A stretch of 64,000 bases of DNA from Scandinavium sp036271055 (GCF_036271055.1 NZ_DATBBJ010000101.1:1-64000), one strand, 5' to 3'; counted from the first letter of the stretch, positions 41,763-51,453 are shown. Numbers and translations are program-made. Notes: a model not told the origin generated them from the sequence alone.

Positions 41763-42305
41763 TTAGAACGCTGCTTTTACGCCAAGATACGGACCGTCAG
41801 CGATGGTGTTATCGCGATTGCCATCTTTGCCCGCAAGGCTCAGGTAGCGGTAGCCCGCTTGAATGCTGATTGGACGCATGATTGTCCATTGACCACCTGC
41901 ATTCGCTTCCTGGTAGCTTTCGATGCCACTGGAGAGCGAATCCGGAGAGTAGTAGTACTCACCGAACAGACGGAAGCTGTCGCCAATCGCCCACTGCAGA
42001 CCGCCACCGACCGCTGCCGCATAGCCTTCATCGCCATCATTTGGGTTGGTGTAAATGCCTTTACCCCCAACGGTTGCGATGAACGGCCCCAGTGGAATGT
42101 TCAGACCCACACCCACACCGGCAACATCACCGTCGTTATCGCTGTGTGTCCAGTTACCGGTCAGCGCGAGGCCGGTAGATTCCGTTCCAAAGCCAACGCC
42201 CAGATTGGTGTAATGTTCACCCGCTTCACCACTCACGCTGATAGCGTTCGCGGCGGCAGAAACAAACAGCAGTCCGGACAGACCTAACATAATACCTTTT
42301 TTCAT
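41763..42305 (-). CDS. yfaZ: YfaZ, predicted outer-membrane beta-barrel protein
   Basis: 180 residues from ATG 42305: signal peptide MKKGIMLGLSGLLFVSAAAN ending ANA, then short amphipathic beta strands typical of a small barrel (EHYTNLGVGFGTESTGLALT, FRLFGEYYYSPDSLSSG) and a C-terminal Phe. GGAAC lies 10 bases upstream of the start. Matches E. coli YfaZ throughout. Function unknown, possibly porin-like. Next to yfaY on the same strand. Confidence 0.92.
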   Translation of the reverse strand: MKKGIMLGLSGLLFVSAAANAISVSGEAGEHYTNLGVGFGTESTGLALTGNWTHSDNDGDVAGVGVGLNIPLGPFIATVGGKGIYTNPNDGDEGYAAAVGGGLQWAIGDSFRLFGEYYYSPDSLSSGIESYQEANAGGQWTIMRPISIQAGYRYLSLAGKDGNRDNTIADGPYLGVKAAF

Positions 42306-42555
42306 TTTTAACGTTCCAGCAAACACAAATTAATAAAATCGCCCAAAAACGACCAAATTGTACTGCCGAATGCTCAGGAATCAATGCACTAAAAAGGCGA
42401 ACAGCAACATGATTGTAACCAGTTACTACCTTTAATCGGGATATTACCGGACGTTTCACCCATCATTCGCAGAAAATGAGGCGAAAGGCATCAGGTGAAC
42501 CTGGAGAATGTAACATCAGGTGTAACGATGTGTTGTTAAGGTAAGGTTATTCGCC

Positions 42556-43923
42556 TTACCCTTTAAGCATGGCGTTCACCCACTCCTGCAAAGCGCGGCG
42601 GGAAATTTTAATCCCGCCGGTTTTCAGGCTGGTGGGCAGCATTAGCCAGTACACCGGCTGCTGAAAGCGTGCCAGCTTGCCCATTGCCCATTGCGGCATT
42701 TGTGTAACGTCAAAGTCGTCATGACCTTCCACAACAGCCACCGGACGCTGACCAAATTCGGCGTCATCCAGCGGCACAATAAAGATCTGTTCGATGTGAG
42801 GATGAGCAATGATCACCCGCTCAACTTCTTCTGGTTGAATGCCTTCTCCGCCGCAGAAAAAGAGATTGTCCATTCGTCCAAGTACGCTCAGACGGTCGCC
42901 ATGTAACTCACCACGATCGCGTGTAGCAAACCAGCCTTCGGCATTGGTCAACGGTATCAACTCGCCGTCACGCCAGTAACCCGCCGCCATACTTTTCGCC
43001 CGCAGCCAGATTTCACCGTCGACAATTTTCACTTCTCGCCCCGGCAACGCAGAACCGACATCGGCTTCGCCGTCGGTTTCTTTGGCGCAGACCGTTGATG
43101 CGAATTCCGTCAGCCCGTAGCCACAAAAGGTACGGATCCCACGAGCATGAGACTGTTCCGCCAGTTCAACAGGGATCGCAGCGCCGCCGAGCAGCACGGT
43201 TTTCAACGTCAGTGGTTCGTCGTCATTGAGCAGCCGCCACAACTGAGTCGGCACCAGCGAAGCATGAGTGCAACCTGCCAACATCTGCGCTAAAGGCATG
43301 TGCTCGCGCACGGTTAAACGCGCGCCTTTCAGCAGCCAGCGCCAGAGAATCCCCTGCCCGGAAACATGAAACAGCGGTAACGATAGCAGCCAGTCATCCG
43401 TTTCAGTAAACGGCATCAGCGCTAATACGCCCTCTGCGCTGGCAAGATGAGCATTCAGCGTATGCACTGCCGCTTTCGGCAAGCCGCTGGAACCAGAGGT
43501 GAGCGTCATGGTTGCCAGGCGTTCTGGCTGCCAGGTAGCTTCTGCCACCCGTTCAGCGTGCTTAAGCGCGAGCGCACAGAGATTGTCGAAAGGTTGTTCT
43601 TCCGTCAGCAACAAAGCGTGACGAAGCGAAAACTGTGGCAGTAAAGCCGACACCAGTTCGCGAGGGAGCTGAGGATTGACTGGTAAAACGCGCGCGCCGC
43701 ACTGTAACAGCGCGAGCCACGCCAGAAGCGTTTGCGGATTGTTATAAGCACGAAGCAGCACGCCATCATCTGGCTGCACATTTTGCGCAACAAAGCTCGC
43801 CGCCAGCGTATCAATGCGTTCGCACAACTGTTGCCAGTTCAGTGTGTCATCGCCAAGACGGAGCGCAGAAGCCTGCGGACGCAAAGCGCGCCAGTGCCGC
43901 CACGGGTAATCGTTGAACGTCAT
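42556..43923 (-). CDS. menE: o-Succinylbenzoate-CoA ligase MenE
   Basis: Adenylate-forming enzyme that activates o-succinylbenzoate with CoA in menaquinone synthesis. 455 residues from ATG 43923 (MTFNDYPWRHWR), which overlaps the menC stop as ATGA; the frame is open 11 codons further. ANL-family motifs: TLTSGSSGLPKAAVHT (A3, P-loop), GYGLTEFASTVC (A5), ATRDRGEL (A7) and the catalytic Lys in LKTGGIKISRRAL (A10). Last gene of the men operon here. Confidence 0.95.
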   Translation of the reverse strand: MTFNDYPWRHWRALRPQASALRLGDDTLNWQQLCERIDTLAASFVAQNVQPDDGVLLRAYNNPQTLLAWLALLQCGARVLPVNPQLPRELVSALLPQFSLRHALLLTEEQPFDNLCALALKHAERVAEATWQPERLATMTLTSGSSGLPKAAVHTLNAHLASAEGVLALMPFTETDDWLLSLPLFHVSGQGILWRWLLKGARLTVREHMPLAQMLAGCTHASLVPTQLWRLLNDDEPLTLKTVLLGGAAIPVELAEQSHARGIRTFCGYGLTEFASTVCAKETDGEADVGSALPGREVKIVDGEIWLRAKSMAAGYWRDGELIPLTNAEGWFATRDRGELHGDRLSVLGRMDNLFFCGGEGIQPEEVERVIIAHPHIEQIFIVPLDDAEFGQRPVAVVEGHDDFDVTQMPQWAMGKLARFQQPVYWLMLPTSLKTGGIKISRRALQEWVNAMLKG

Positions 43924-44885
43924 AGCAGCGGATCCAGACTCTCGTGGGTCATGCACGGCAAGTCATTCTCCGGCCAACGGCGAATCAACTGCGCCTGCAT
44001 CAGATTCAGCGTATCCAGTCCCGGCATCGTGTCCGGCGTCAGCCACGCGGCAATGCGAGCCAACTGTGTCAGCCCAAGGCTGGATTCAATCGAAGAACTA
44101 ATCACCGCCGTTAAGCCTTGTGCATGCGCGGCAGCAACCTGCTCGCGTACTTTTTGCAGACTACCGGTGAGCGTGGGCTTGATCACCACCGCTTTAACGC
44201 CCGGTTCGGCGATAAACGTGAAATCAGCTTCGCGGAGGCTTTCGTCCCAGGCGATGGCGATTCCAGTTTCCTGCGCAAACGCACGCGAATCGTCACGCGT
44301 TCGACACGGCTCTTCGATGAACGCGATACGCGGGCGGTATTCAGGATTAACGTATTTCGCAAACTGTTGCGCTTTCAGCGGCGTCCAGGCACGGTTGGCA
44401 TCCAGACGGAGCTGTAAATCGGGGATCGCTTCTAACAGCAGATTGACTGTCATGCCGTCGCGGACTGCTTCCCATAGCCCGACTTTGACCTTCGCCACTT
44501 TCTCGCCCGGCATGGCCTGCAGCACCGCGAACAGTTCATCCGGGTCGCCGGTACATAATGGAGCCGCACGATAATCCGCAGCCTGCGGCAATTCGTCATT
44601 CAATTCTGCCAGTGCGCAGCTAATGCCAAACGCCGCAGAAGGTATTTCCGGAAGCGCCGGGTCTTGCCCTTCGCGCCAGGCGTTAACCCAGGCGACTAAA
44701 GCCGACTGCGCGTCTTCCAGCGTTTCCTGGCTAAATCCTGGCAAAGGCGAGATCTCGCCCCAGCCTTCGGCTTCGCCCAGATTTAAGCGGACAAACAATC
44801 CATCGCGGGTTTTCAGTCGCCGCTCGCGCAGAACCACTCCCGCGTCCATTGGGATCTGCCAGCGGTATATCTGGGCGTTGCGCAT
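43920..44885 (-). CDS. menC: o-Succinylbenzoate synthase MenC
   Basis: Enolase-superfamily dehydratase turning SHCHC into o-succinylbenzoate. 321 residues, the E. coli length. Catalytic Lys motif VAKVKVGLWEAVRDG; metal ligands in LRLDANRAWT, IAFIEEP and IAWDESLRE; second catalytic Lys in VVIKPTLTGS. Start shares a base with the menB stop (TAATG). Confidence 0.96.
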   Translation of the reverse strand: MRNAQIYRWQIPMDAGVVLRERRLKTRDGLFVRLNLGEAEGWGEISPLPGFSQETLEDAQSALVAWVNAWREGQDPALPEIPSAAFGISCALAELNDELPQAADYRAAPLCTGDPDELFAVLQAMPGEKVAKVKVGLWEAVRDGMTVNLLLEAIPDLQLRLDANRAWTPLKAQQFAKYVNPEYRPRIAFIEEPCRTRDDSRAFAQETGIAIAWDESLREADFTFIAEPGVKAVVIKPTLTGSLQKVREQVAAAHAQGLTAVISSSIESSLGLTQLARIAAWLTPDTMPGLDTLNLMQAQLIRRWPENDLPCMTHESLDPLL

Positions 44886-45742
44886 TACGGATTCCGTTTG
44901 AATTTGCTGAAATCTGGCTGACGCTTTTCGTTAAACGCGTTGCGGCCTTCCTGACCTTCTTCGGTCATGTAGAACAGCATCGTGGCGTTACCCGCCAACT
45001 CCTGCAGACCGGCCTGACCGTCGCAGTCGGCGTTGAGCGCCGCTTTCAGACAACGTAGCGCCATCGGGCTGTTTTCCAGCATTTCACGACACCAGCGAAC
45101 GGTTTCTTTTTCCAGATCGGCCAGCGGAACCACGGTATTCACGAGGCCCATGTCCAGCGCCGCTTTCGCGTCGTACTGACGACACAGGAACCAGATTTCA
45201 CGCGCTTTCTTCTGACCGACGATACGAGCCATATAAGATGCGCCCCAGCCGCCGTCGAAAGAGCCGACTTTCGGGCCGGTCTGCCCAAAGATGGCGTTCT
45301 CCGCTGCAATCGTCAGGTCACACATCATGTGCAGAACGTGACCACCGCCGATGGAATAACCCGCCACCATCGCCACAACCGGTTTTGGACAGGTGCGGAT
45401 TTGACGCTGGAAATCCAGCACGTTCAGATGATGGGTGCCGGAAGCATCCTGGTATCCGCCATAATCCCCGCGAACTTTCTGATCGCCGCCTGCGCAGAAG
45501 GCTTTGTCACCTTCACCGGTCAGAATGATCACGCCGACGTTGTCGTCGTAGCGCGCGTCAGCCAGCGCCTGGATCATCTCTTTGACCGTCAATGGACGGA
45601 AGGCGTTACGCACCTGTGGACGGTTGATGGTGATTTTGGCGATGCCATCAGCGGATTTCTGATAACGAATATCTTCAAAACCTTCGGAGCAGTCCTGCCA
45701 CTCAACCGGGGCGTACAACATTTTTTCATCTGGATAGATCAT
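44885..45742 (-). CDS. menB: 1,4-Dihydroxy-2-naphthoyl-CoA synthase MenB
   Basis: Crotonase-fold enzyme that closes the naphthoquinone ring. 285 residues with FEDIRYQKSADGIAKITINR, the oxyanion-hole segment FCAGGDQKVRGDYGGYQD, MVAGYSIGGGHVLHMMCDLT and QTGPKVGSFDGGWGASYMAR. Lies 14 bases after menH. Order menF-D-H-B-C-E is the E. coli order. Confidence 0.97.
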   Translation of the reverse strand: MIYPDEKMLYAPVEWQDCSEGFEDIRYQKSADGIAKITINRPQVRNAFRPLTVKEMIQALADARYDDNVGVIILTGEGDKAFCAGGDQKVRGDYGGYQDASGTHHLNVLDFQRQIRTCPKPVVAMVAGYSIGGGHVLHMMCDLTIAAENAIFGQTGPKVGSFDGGWGASYMARIVGQKKAREIWFLCRQYDAKAALDMGLVNTVVPLADLEKETVRWCREMLENSPMALRCLKAALNADCDGQAGLQELAGNATMLFYMTEEGQEGRNAFNEKRQPDFSKFKRNP

Positions 45743-45756
45743 AGTAAGTCCTGTCG

Positions 45757-46518
45757 TCAGTCGTTCAGAATCTGTGCCAGACAGTCAGCCACCGCATCAG
45801 GGTTTTCCCGATGGGCGTTGTGCCCGGCGTGAGGAATTAGGTGGCATGGCGCGCTAAGTTCATCCGCCAGTGCGCGGAATTTGGCGTCGTGTTCGCCGCA
45901 TAAGTACCAGAAAGCATAGTCACGGCGACGGAGCGCCGCGCGTAAATCAGGTTGTACCGCAAGGGAGGTGGCGAGCAACATCTCAGCCAGTCGTGGGCCG
46001 TTGTTATCAGCCCGCAGCGCAATGAGTTCGTGTCGTTGTGGTTCGGTGAGCGTGGCAAACACCGGCTGGCGATACCAGGCATAAAAGACTTCGCTGAGGG
46101 GTTCATTACGAAAGCGCTGCGCCCATTGCGAATCGGACAGCAAACGCGAACGGCGGCTGGCGTCAGCCTGTAACCCGGGATGCCCGCCTTCAACGATCAC
46201 TCCTTTCAAACCAGGCAACTGCGTCTGGTTTGCTGCATACATCGCCACACGGCCGCCAAGCGAATACCCCACCAGCCAATAGTCAAGGATGTTGTAACTA
46301 ACCAACGTTTCCTGTAATTGGCGACACACATCATCAAAATTCGCCGCCGAAATGTCAGCAGAACCGCCGTGACCGGGCAAATCGACATACAGTCGGGGAA
46401 AAGCAGTTAACTGCTCTCCCACCTCTTGCCACTCCCGGTTATCGCCTGAAAAGCCGTGCAGAAACACCAGCCAGGGCAGGCCCTGCTGGCCTTCCCGCTC
46501 GACAGCGTGAAGCGTCAT
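45757..46518 (-). CDS. menH: SHCHC synthase MenH (alpha/beta hydrolase fold)
   Basis: Eliminates pyruvate from SEPHCHC to give SHCHC. 253 residues with nucleophile S86 in GYSLGGRVA, acid Asp in CGEHDAKF and His in PHAGHNAHRENP, plus VFLHGFSGDNREW near the N-terminus. ATG overlaps the menD stop as ATGA. Confidence 0.94.
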   Translation of the reverse strand: MTLHAVEREGQQGLPWLVFLHGFSGDNREWQEVGEQLTAFPRLYVDLPGHGGSADISAANFDDVCRQLQETLVSYNILDYWLVGYSLGGRVAMYAANQTQLPGLKGVIVEGGHPGLQADASRRSRLLSDSQWAQRFRNEPLSEVFYAWYRQPVFATLTEPQRHELIALRADNNGPRLAEMLLATSLAVQPDLRAALRRRDYAFWYLCGEHDAKFRALADELSAPCHLIPHAGHNAHRENPDAVADCLAQILND

Positions 46519-48185
46519 AGCTGGCTGACCTGCGCCAGCAAATGTTGCAACGTCTGCGCGCCGTCGGTGTCATTGACCACCAGTTCAATGACCGTTGTCA
46601 GCGGTTGACGCCATGCGCCGCTCAGCGCATCGTCCAGTTCAGCCCAATTTTCAGGGCGATGGTAACGCAGACCAAACAGGTTCGCGGCATGTTCAAAATT
46701 GACGTTTTGCGGCATCAGGTAGAAACGCTCGCGCTCTTCGGCGGGCGTCGGCAATAGCGAGAAAATCTGCCCGCCGTTATTGTTCACCACAATCAGCACC
46801 ATCGGCGCTGAAACCTGGCGCAGCAACGCCAGACCGTTGAGATCGTACAACGCAGAGAGATCGCCAATAATTGCCAGCGTCGATTTTGCACTGCCACGCT
46901 GTACGCCTGCGGCGGTAGAAATCAGCCCGTCGATGCCACTGGCCCCACGGTTGCTGTACACCGGATAACCCGCAGGAAGCTGTCCGAGCGCATCAATCAG
47001 ACGCACCACCAGACTGTTGCCGACAAAAAGCTGGCCCTGATCGGGCAAATAGTCGCTGATTCGATGGGCCAGTTGCGCCTCACCGAATGTCTCGCGCTGC
47101 GCCACGGTGGTTTTCCATGCCTGTTCCGAAAGGTAAGGCACATCGGCGCACCAGGGTTGACGCTGCTCTGCGGGATGCTGTTCCAGCCAACGATCGATGC
47201 TGCACACCAGTCGACGTCCACGGTGATGGGCCGGATCAAGACGGCCCGGCAGATTGTCCACCAGCCAGTATTCATCAGGTTCACAGGTAGCCTGCCATTG
47301 CAGAACGCGTTTACCCGTCAGGCTGCTACCAAGCTGAACGACAATTTGCGCCTGCGCCAGTTCGGTTACCGCTTTGGCATTACCGAGCCATAAATCCGCG
47401 CACGGCAAGGGCTGCCCGGTTTGCGAGAGCACATCGCCAATCAGCGGCCAGCCGAGCGTTTTCGCCCATTCAGCCACTTTTTTGCCTTCTGCGGCACTCA
47501 TTCGCCCTGCGACAACCACGCCACGCTTCTGTCGCCAGAAGAACCAGTCGCGCTGTTTTTCGCTTTCCAGATGCAGCCCTTCGCGCAGCCACGGTTTGTC
47601 ACTCTGCCACCAGTCGCCGAGCGCCTGTTGCCAGTCGAGCCCGGTGTCGTCAATTTCGCCATACAGCGGTTCTGCGAACGGGCAGTTGATGTGCACGCCG
47701 CCGCTGTGCAGTTGACCCAATGCATTATCAATCGACGAAACCAGCCAGCGGGCCGGAATATCGTGGCTCGGGCGAGGAAGAGAAAGCGTTTGTGAAGGGT
47801 GCGAGCCGAACATGCCCGGCTGGCGAATGGCCTGATTCGCGCCGCAGTCGATAAGCTCCGGCGGCCTGTCCGCAGTCAGTAAGATGATTTTTTCACCGGT
47901 CAGCCCCGCTTCAATCAGCGCAGGGTAGAGATTAGCCACCGCTGTGCCTGAGGTGACAATCACGGCCACCGGCTGCTGACTGGCTTTTGCCAGCCCTAAC
48001 GCCAGATGGCCCAGGCCACGCTCATCAAAATGGGTGTGAGCAATCAGCGCGCGATTTTCCGCTGCTGCCAGCGTCAGCGGCGTCGAGCGCGACCCCGGCG
48101 CGATGCAGACGTGCTGCACGCCGTGGCGAGTTAATGCTTCAAGGATCACCGCCGCCCAGCGTCGGTTAAATGCGCTTACTGACAT
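46515..48185 (-). CDS. menD: SEPHCHC synthase MenD (ThDP enzyme)
   Basis: Thiamine-diphosphate enzyme adding 2-oxoglutarate-derived succinic semialdehyde to isochorismate. From ATG 48185 (MSVSAFNRRWAAVILEALTR) it has 556 residues, as in E. coli; a TTG lies 6 codons further upstream. Cofactor Glu55 is in THFDERGLGH; the ThDP-binding motif is IGDLSALYDLNGL..NNNGGQIFS. Second gene of the men operon. Confidence 0.96.
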   Translation of the reverse strand: MSVSAFNRRWAAVILEALTRHGVQHVCIAPGSRSTPLTLAAAENRALIAHTHFDERGLGHLALGLAKASQQPVAVIVTSGTAVANLYPALIEAGLTGEKIILLTADRPPELIDCGANQAIRQPGMFGSHPSQTLSLPRPSHDIPARWLVSSIDNALGQLHSGGVHINCPFAEPLYGEIDDTGLDWQQALGDWWQSDKPWLREGLHLESEKQRDWFFWRQKRGVVVAGRMSAAEGKKVAEWAKTLGWPLIGDVLSQTGQPLPCADLWLGNAKAVTELAQAQIVVQLGSSLTGKRVLQWQATCEPDEYWLVDNLPGRLDPAHHRGRRLVCSIDRWLEQHPAEQRQPWCADVPYLSEQAWKTTVAQRETFGEAQLAHRISDYLPDQGQLFVGNSLVVRLIDALGQLPAGYPVYSNRGASGIDGLISTAAGVQRGSAKSTLAIIGDLSALYDLNGLALLRQVSAPMVLIVVNNNGGQIFSLLPTPAEERERFYLMPQNVNFEHAANLFGLRYHRPENWAELDDALSGAWRQPLTTVIELVVNDTDGAQTLQHLLAQVSQL

Positions 48186-48263
48186 GAGATTGTCCGGTAT
48201 CAATTTAGCTTATTATTATAGATGAGCGATTACGACAGGTTATTGATTTGTGTCGGTTATAGG

Positions 48264-49553
48264 CTAATCCGAGAGCAGCAGCGAGCGTAGCCCGGCTGCT
48301 TTTTGGGTGATTTCCTGCCATTCCTGCTCGGGATCCGAACCGCGAACAATGCCAGCCCCGGCATACAATCGTGCCACTTCGCCGCTGATTTTTGCTGAAC
48401 GCAGCGCCACGCAAAATTCGCTCTTTGGTAAGCTGAGATAGCCCGCCGAACCCGCATACCATTCACGGGTAAAAGGTTCATGGTGCTCGATAAACTGGCG
48501 TGCCTTTTCGCGCGGTAAACCTGCGACAGCCGCCGTCGGTTGAAGCTGGAACAAACAACGCACATCATCAGGCATTTTGAGTTCAGCCTGAATGCAACGG
48601 CGCAGATGCTGGACTTTACGCAGCCGAATGACCTCTGGCGGCAGCACTTCCAACGCACTCACATCCTGTTGCAAGCGCTGGCAAATATCTTCCACCACCA
48701 GCAGATTTTCCCGCTGATTTTTATCATCACGCATCAGCCAGTCGGCAAAATGCAGGGCTTGTTTATCGTCGTGATGACTCGCCACTGTTCCCGCCAGCGC
48801 TTCGGTTTCAAGCTGTGTTCCCTGGCGCTGCCAAAGCCGTTCTGGCGTCGAGCCGAGAAACGCGTTTTGTGCATCGAAGGCCATCAGAAAATGGTAGCAA
48901 TTAAGGTTTACGCGGCGGCTGGCAGCCATCATTGCCCCGGCATGTAGCGGTGCGGCAAAACGTAAATCGGTGGCACGGGCGAGGACGACTTTATCCAGCA
49001 TACCTTCCTCGATGGCCCCGGTTGCGGTTTCAATCAAACGGATCCAGCCAGCGCGATCAGGGAAATGGCGCTCGCCTTTAAACTCGCCGCTTAAAACAGG
49101 CAGTGGGTGGGAAAGCAGCAGAGAAGATAAAAACGTCCGGGCCTGTTGGGCATCATCACGCAGCGAAACATCACTACTCAGTGTCAGGCGCAATGAAGCT
49201 TTACCCGCATCACGTCGCCACTCCAGGCGTGGCAAAAAGAGTTGCCCTGCTTCGGGTTCAAAGGCGTTGAGCCCCCATATGCGGAAGTCCGTTTGCGCCT
49301 GCTGGAGAAAATGATTAGCTTCGGGAAGAGAGGTAAAAAAGCGCACTGCGCCGAGTGCCGCTGACTCTTCATGACCACTGCGATGCTGCCAGTAAAACTG
49401 CGGGAAAATGGGCTGACAGCAAAGCCAGCTCAGGGGATCAAACGCATCATTCAGAGGAAAGGGAGTGTCAAAAATTCGCGAGCCAGGCGCATCAGGCATG
49501 TCGTCAGACAGAAAACCCAACAGGTTTTCTAACGCAGCGGTAATGGAATGCAC
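48264..49553 (-). CDS. menF: Isochorismate synthase MenF
   Basis: Converts chorismate to isochorismate, the first step to menaquinone. 429 residues from a GTG at 49553 with GAGGGAG 7 bases upstream. Chorismate-binding-domain motifs: LDKVVLARATDLRF (catalytic Lys), FLGSTPERLWQRQG, ALAGTVASHHDD, PTAAVAGLPREKARQFI and YAGAGIVRGSDPEQEW. Separated from menD by 78 bases. Confidence 0.96.
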   Translation of the reverse strand: MHSITAALENLLGFLSDDMPDAPGSRIFDTPFPLNDAFDPLSWLCCQPIFPQFYWQHRSGHEESAALGAVRFFTSLPEANHFLQQAQTDFRIWGLNAFEPEAGQLFLPRLEWRRDAGKASLRLTLSSDVSLRDDAQQARTFLSSLLLSHPLPVLSGEFKGERHFPDRAGWIRLIETATGAIEEGMLDKVVLARATDLRFAAPLHAGAMMAASRRVNLNCYHFLMAFDAQNAFLGSTPERLWQRQGTQLETEALAGTVASHHDDKQALHFADWLMRDDKNQRENLLVVEDICQRLQQDVSALEVLPPEVIRLRKVQHLRRCIQAELKMPDDVRCLFQLQPTAAVAGLPREKARQFIEHHEPFTREWYAGSAGYLSLPKSEFCVALRSAKISGEVARLYAGAGIVRGSDPEQEWQEITQKAAGLRSLLLSD

Positions 49554-49579
49554 GCAAATCTCCCTCTGATAAAACCACG

Positions 49580-49615
49580 CATTATAAAGGGTACTGCCGG
49601 AAAAAAGCAGTACCC
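49580..49615 (-). terminator. Terminator between elaB and menF
   Basis: On the minus strand GGGTACTGC/GCAGTACCC (9 bp) with a T-rich 9-base loop, followed by TTTATAATG. It ends elaB transcripts upstream of menF. Confidence 0.7.
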
Positions 49616-49651
49616 ATGACGAGGGAGCGGTTTAAATCAATGCGCGAACGG

Positions 49652-49957
49652 TTATCGGCGGGCCAGCAACAGACCCAGTACCAGGCCAACAGCAGCCCCT
49701 ACGCCAATTCCTTGCCAGGGTTTCTCATGCACGTAATCATCGGCACGTGTTACCGCCTGTTTGGCGCGATAGTAATAGGTGTCGGAAGCCTGGCTCACGC
49801 GGGCCTGTACGTCCTGTAGCGCCTGTTCTGCACGAAGTTTAAGTTCGATGTACTTCTGATCGGCGGGGTCGCCGGAGGAGCTTAAAACTTCTTCCAGAGT
49901 CTCACTCAGCAGAGCCAAATCGTCATCAATACGTGATTCATAAGAATGATATGCCAT
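49652..49957 (-). CDS. elaB: ElaB, DUF883-family inner-membrane, ribosome-binding protein
   Basis: 101 residues: a long helical, charged N-terminal part (LALLSETLEEVLSSSGDPAD, LRAEQALQDVQARVSQASD) and a C-terminal glycine-rich membrane anchor (GIGVGAAVGLVLGLLLARR). Relatives YqjD and YgaM bind stationary-phase ribosomes and tether them to the membrane. AAGGAGA lies upstream of the ATG. Located between menF and elaA as in E. coli. Confidence 0.93.
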   Translation of the reverse strand: MAYHSYESRIDDDLALLSETLEEVLSSSGDPADQKYIELKLRAEQALQDVQARVSQASDTYYYRAKQAVTRADDYVHEKPWQGIGVGAAVGLVLGLLLARR

Positions 49958-50003
49958 CAGTTTTCTCCTTGGTTAAACCTGTCCGCTAACTATAGACAAT
50001 GGT

Positions 50004-50462
50004 TCAGGACTTCGCTTCCCGCGCCATGCCAATGTGCGGGATGCCGTCTTCATCATAAACGTCCGTCACCGGGGAAAACCCAAAGCGCGCGTAAAACGGT
50101 TGCAGATGTGCCTGCGCGCCCAGGTACAACGCCTTCTGCGGCCAATATTGCTGGCAACTGGCGAGGGTTTGTTCCATCAGTTGTACGCCCAATTTTTCGC
50201 CGCGAACCGCACTGCTGACAATCACCCGACCAATCACCACCGGTTCAAATTCAGCCTCACTTTTCAGAATCCTCGCATACGCCACCAGCTCGCCATCGCG
50301 CCAGCCGAGAATATGTCGGTTCTCGCCCACCAGGTCATCGCCATCGACATCCTGATAGGCACAGGCCTGCTCCACCACAAACACTTCACAGCGTAACTGC
50401 AATAAAGCGTACAGTTGCTGGACCGTTAACTGGCTGTGGTGAAGATCGTTCCACTGAATCAT
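50004..50462 (-). CDS. elaA: ElaA, GNAT-family acetyltransferase
   Basis: 152 residues with the N-terminal LYALLQLRCEVFVVEQ and CAYQDVDGDD typical of ElaA, the acetyl-CoA-binding segment VIGRVIVSSAVRGEKLGVQL and the C-terminal QPFYARFGFSPV. Substrate unknown. Divergent from rnz across 47 bases. Confidence 0.92.
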   Translation of the reverse strand: MIQWNDLHHSQLTVQQLYALLQLRCEVFVVEQACAYQDVDGDDLVGENRHILGWRDGELVAYARILKSEAEFEPVVIGRVIVSSAVRGEKLGVQLMEQTLASCQQYWPQKALYLGAQAHLQPFYARFGFSPVTDVYDEDGIPHIGMAREAKS

Positions 50463-50509
50463 ATTGCGCTCCGGTATACTGAGTATTCTGACAAAGAAGG
50501 AAATGCGTT

Positions 50510-51430
50510 ATGGAATTGATTTTTCTCGGGACATCCGCAGGCGTACCGACCCGTCACCGTAATATGACGTCGATAGTGCTTAATTTGCAACAGCCAACGC
50601 TGTCGCAAATGTGGCTGTTTGACTGTGGCGAAGGCACTCAGCATCAGTTTCTGAAAACCAGCCACCATCCGGGAAAGCTCGATAAAATATTTATCACCCA
50701 TCTGCACGGCGATCATTTATTCGGCCTGCCGGGCCTGCTGTGCAGCCGTTCGATGCAAGGGAATCCATCCCCACTGACCATTTACGGACCGAAAGGGATC
50801 CGTGAGTTTGTCGAAACAACACTGCGCCTGAGCGGCTCGTGGACAGACTTTCCGCTGACCGTTGAAGAAATTAGCGAAGGTGAAGTGTTTGACGATGGCC
50901 TCTTTCGTGTCACCGCTTATCCGCTGAATCACCCGGTGGAGTGCTATGGCTATCGCATTGAGCAGCACGATAAACCCGGTCCGCTTGATGCGGCGAGATT
51001 ATTGGCAGACGGTATCAAAGCCGGGCCGTTATTCCAGGATCTCAAGAAAGGGCTGACAGTGGAAATGCCTGACGGGCGCATCGTCAACGGTCAGGATTAT
51101 CTTGGCCCGAGCACGCCGGGTATCAAACTGGCTATTTTCGGCGATACCGCCCCCTGCCCCGCAGCGCTGGAACTGGCTCAGGGCGTGGATGTGATGGTAC
51201 ACGAAACAACGCTTGAACATGAGATGGCTGAAAAAGCCAACAGCCGTGGTCATTCCTCGTCCATTCAGGCAGCAGAGCTGGCACGCGAGGCCCAGGTAGG
51301 CAAACTTATCATTACGCATGTCAGTTCCCGCTATGACTGGCAAGGCTGTCAGCGATTACTGGAAGAGTGTCGCACTGTGTTTACACCCTGCGACCTTGCA
51401 GAAGACTTCAGTATTTTCCCGCTGGCTTAA
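50510..51430 (+). CDS. rnz: Ribonuclease BN/Z (ElaC)
   Basis: Zinc-dependent RNase processing tRNA 3' ends. 306 residues of metallo-beta-lactamase fold: FLGTSAGVPTRHRN, zinc motif THLHGDH (H64, H66, D68, H69), exosite arm region (about 155-200), GDTAPCPAALEL, HETT and ITHVSSRY. E. coli RNase BN has similar length. Its TAA stop lies inside the -35 of the cheV promoter. Confidence 0.97.
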   Translation: MELIFLGTSAGVPTRHRNMTSIVLNLQQPTLSQMWLFDCGEGTQHQFLKTSHHPGKLDKIFITHLHGDHLFGLPGLLCSRSMQGNPSPLTIYGPKGIREFVETTLRLSGSWTDFPLTVEEISEGEVFDDGLFRVTAYPLNHPVECYGYRIEQHDKPGPLDAARLLADGIKAGPLFQDLKKGLTVEMPDGRIVNGQDYLGPSTPGIKLAIFGDTAPCPAALELAQGVDVMVHETTLEHEMAEKANSRGHSSSIQAAELAREAQVGKLIITHVSSRYDWQGCQRLLEECRTVFTPCDLAEDFSIFPLA

Positions 51431-51453
51431 CTTTTGTCCACGCATGCCGATAA
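51427..51453 (+). promoter_or_regulatory. Sigma-28 (FliA) promoter of cheV
   Basis: TTAACTTT (51427-51434; 6 of 8 to TAAAGTTT), 11-base spacer, GCCGATAA (51446-51453; perfect). Spacing is exactly that of flagellar class 3 promoters. It lies 40 bases before the cheV start and overlaps the rnz stop codon at 51428-51430. Confidence 0.85.

Noticed and set aside
42540..42560. Hairpin GGTAAGG/CCTTACC at the end of menE as a terminator
   Set aside because: Overlaps the stop codon and is not followed by a T-run on the minus strand.
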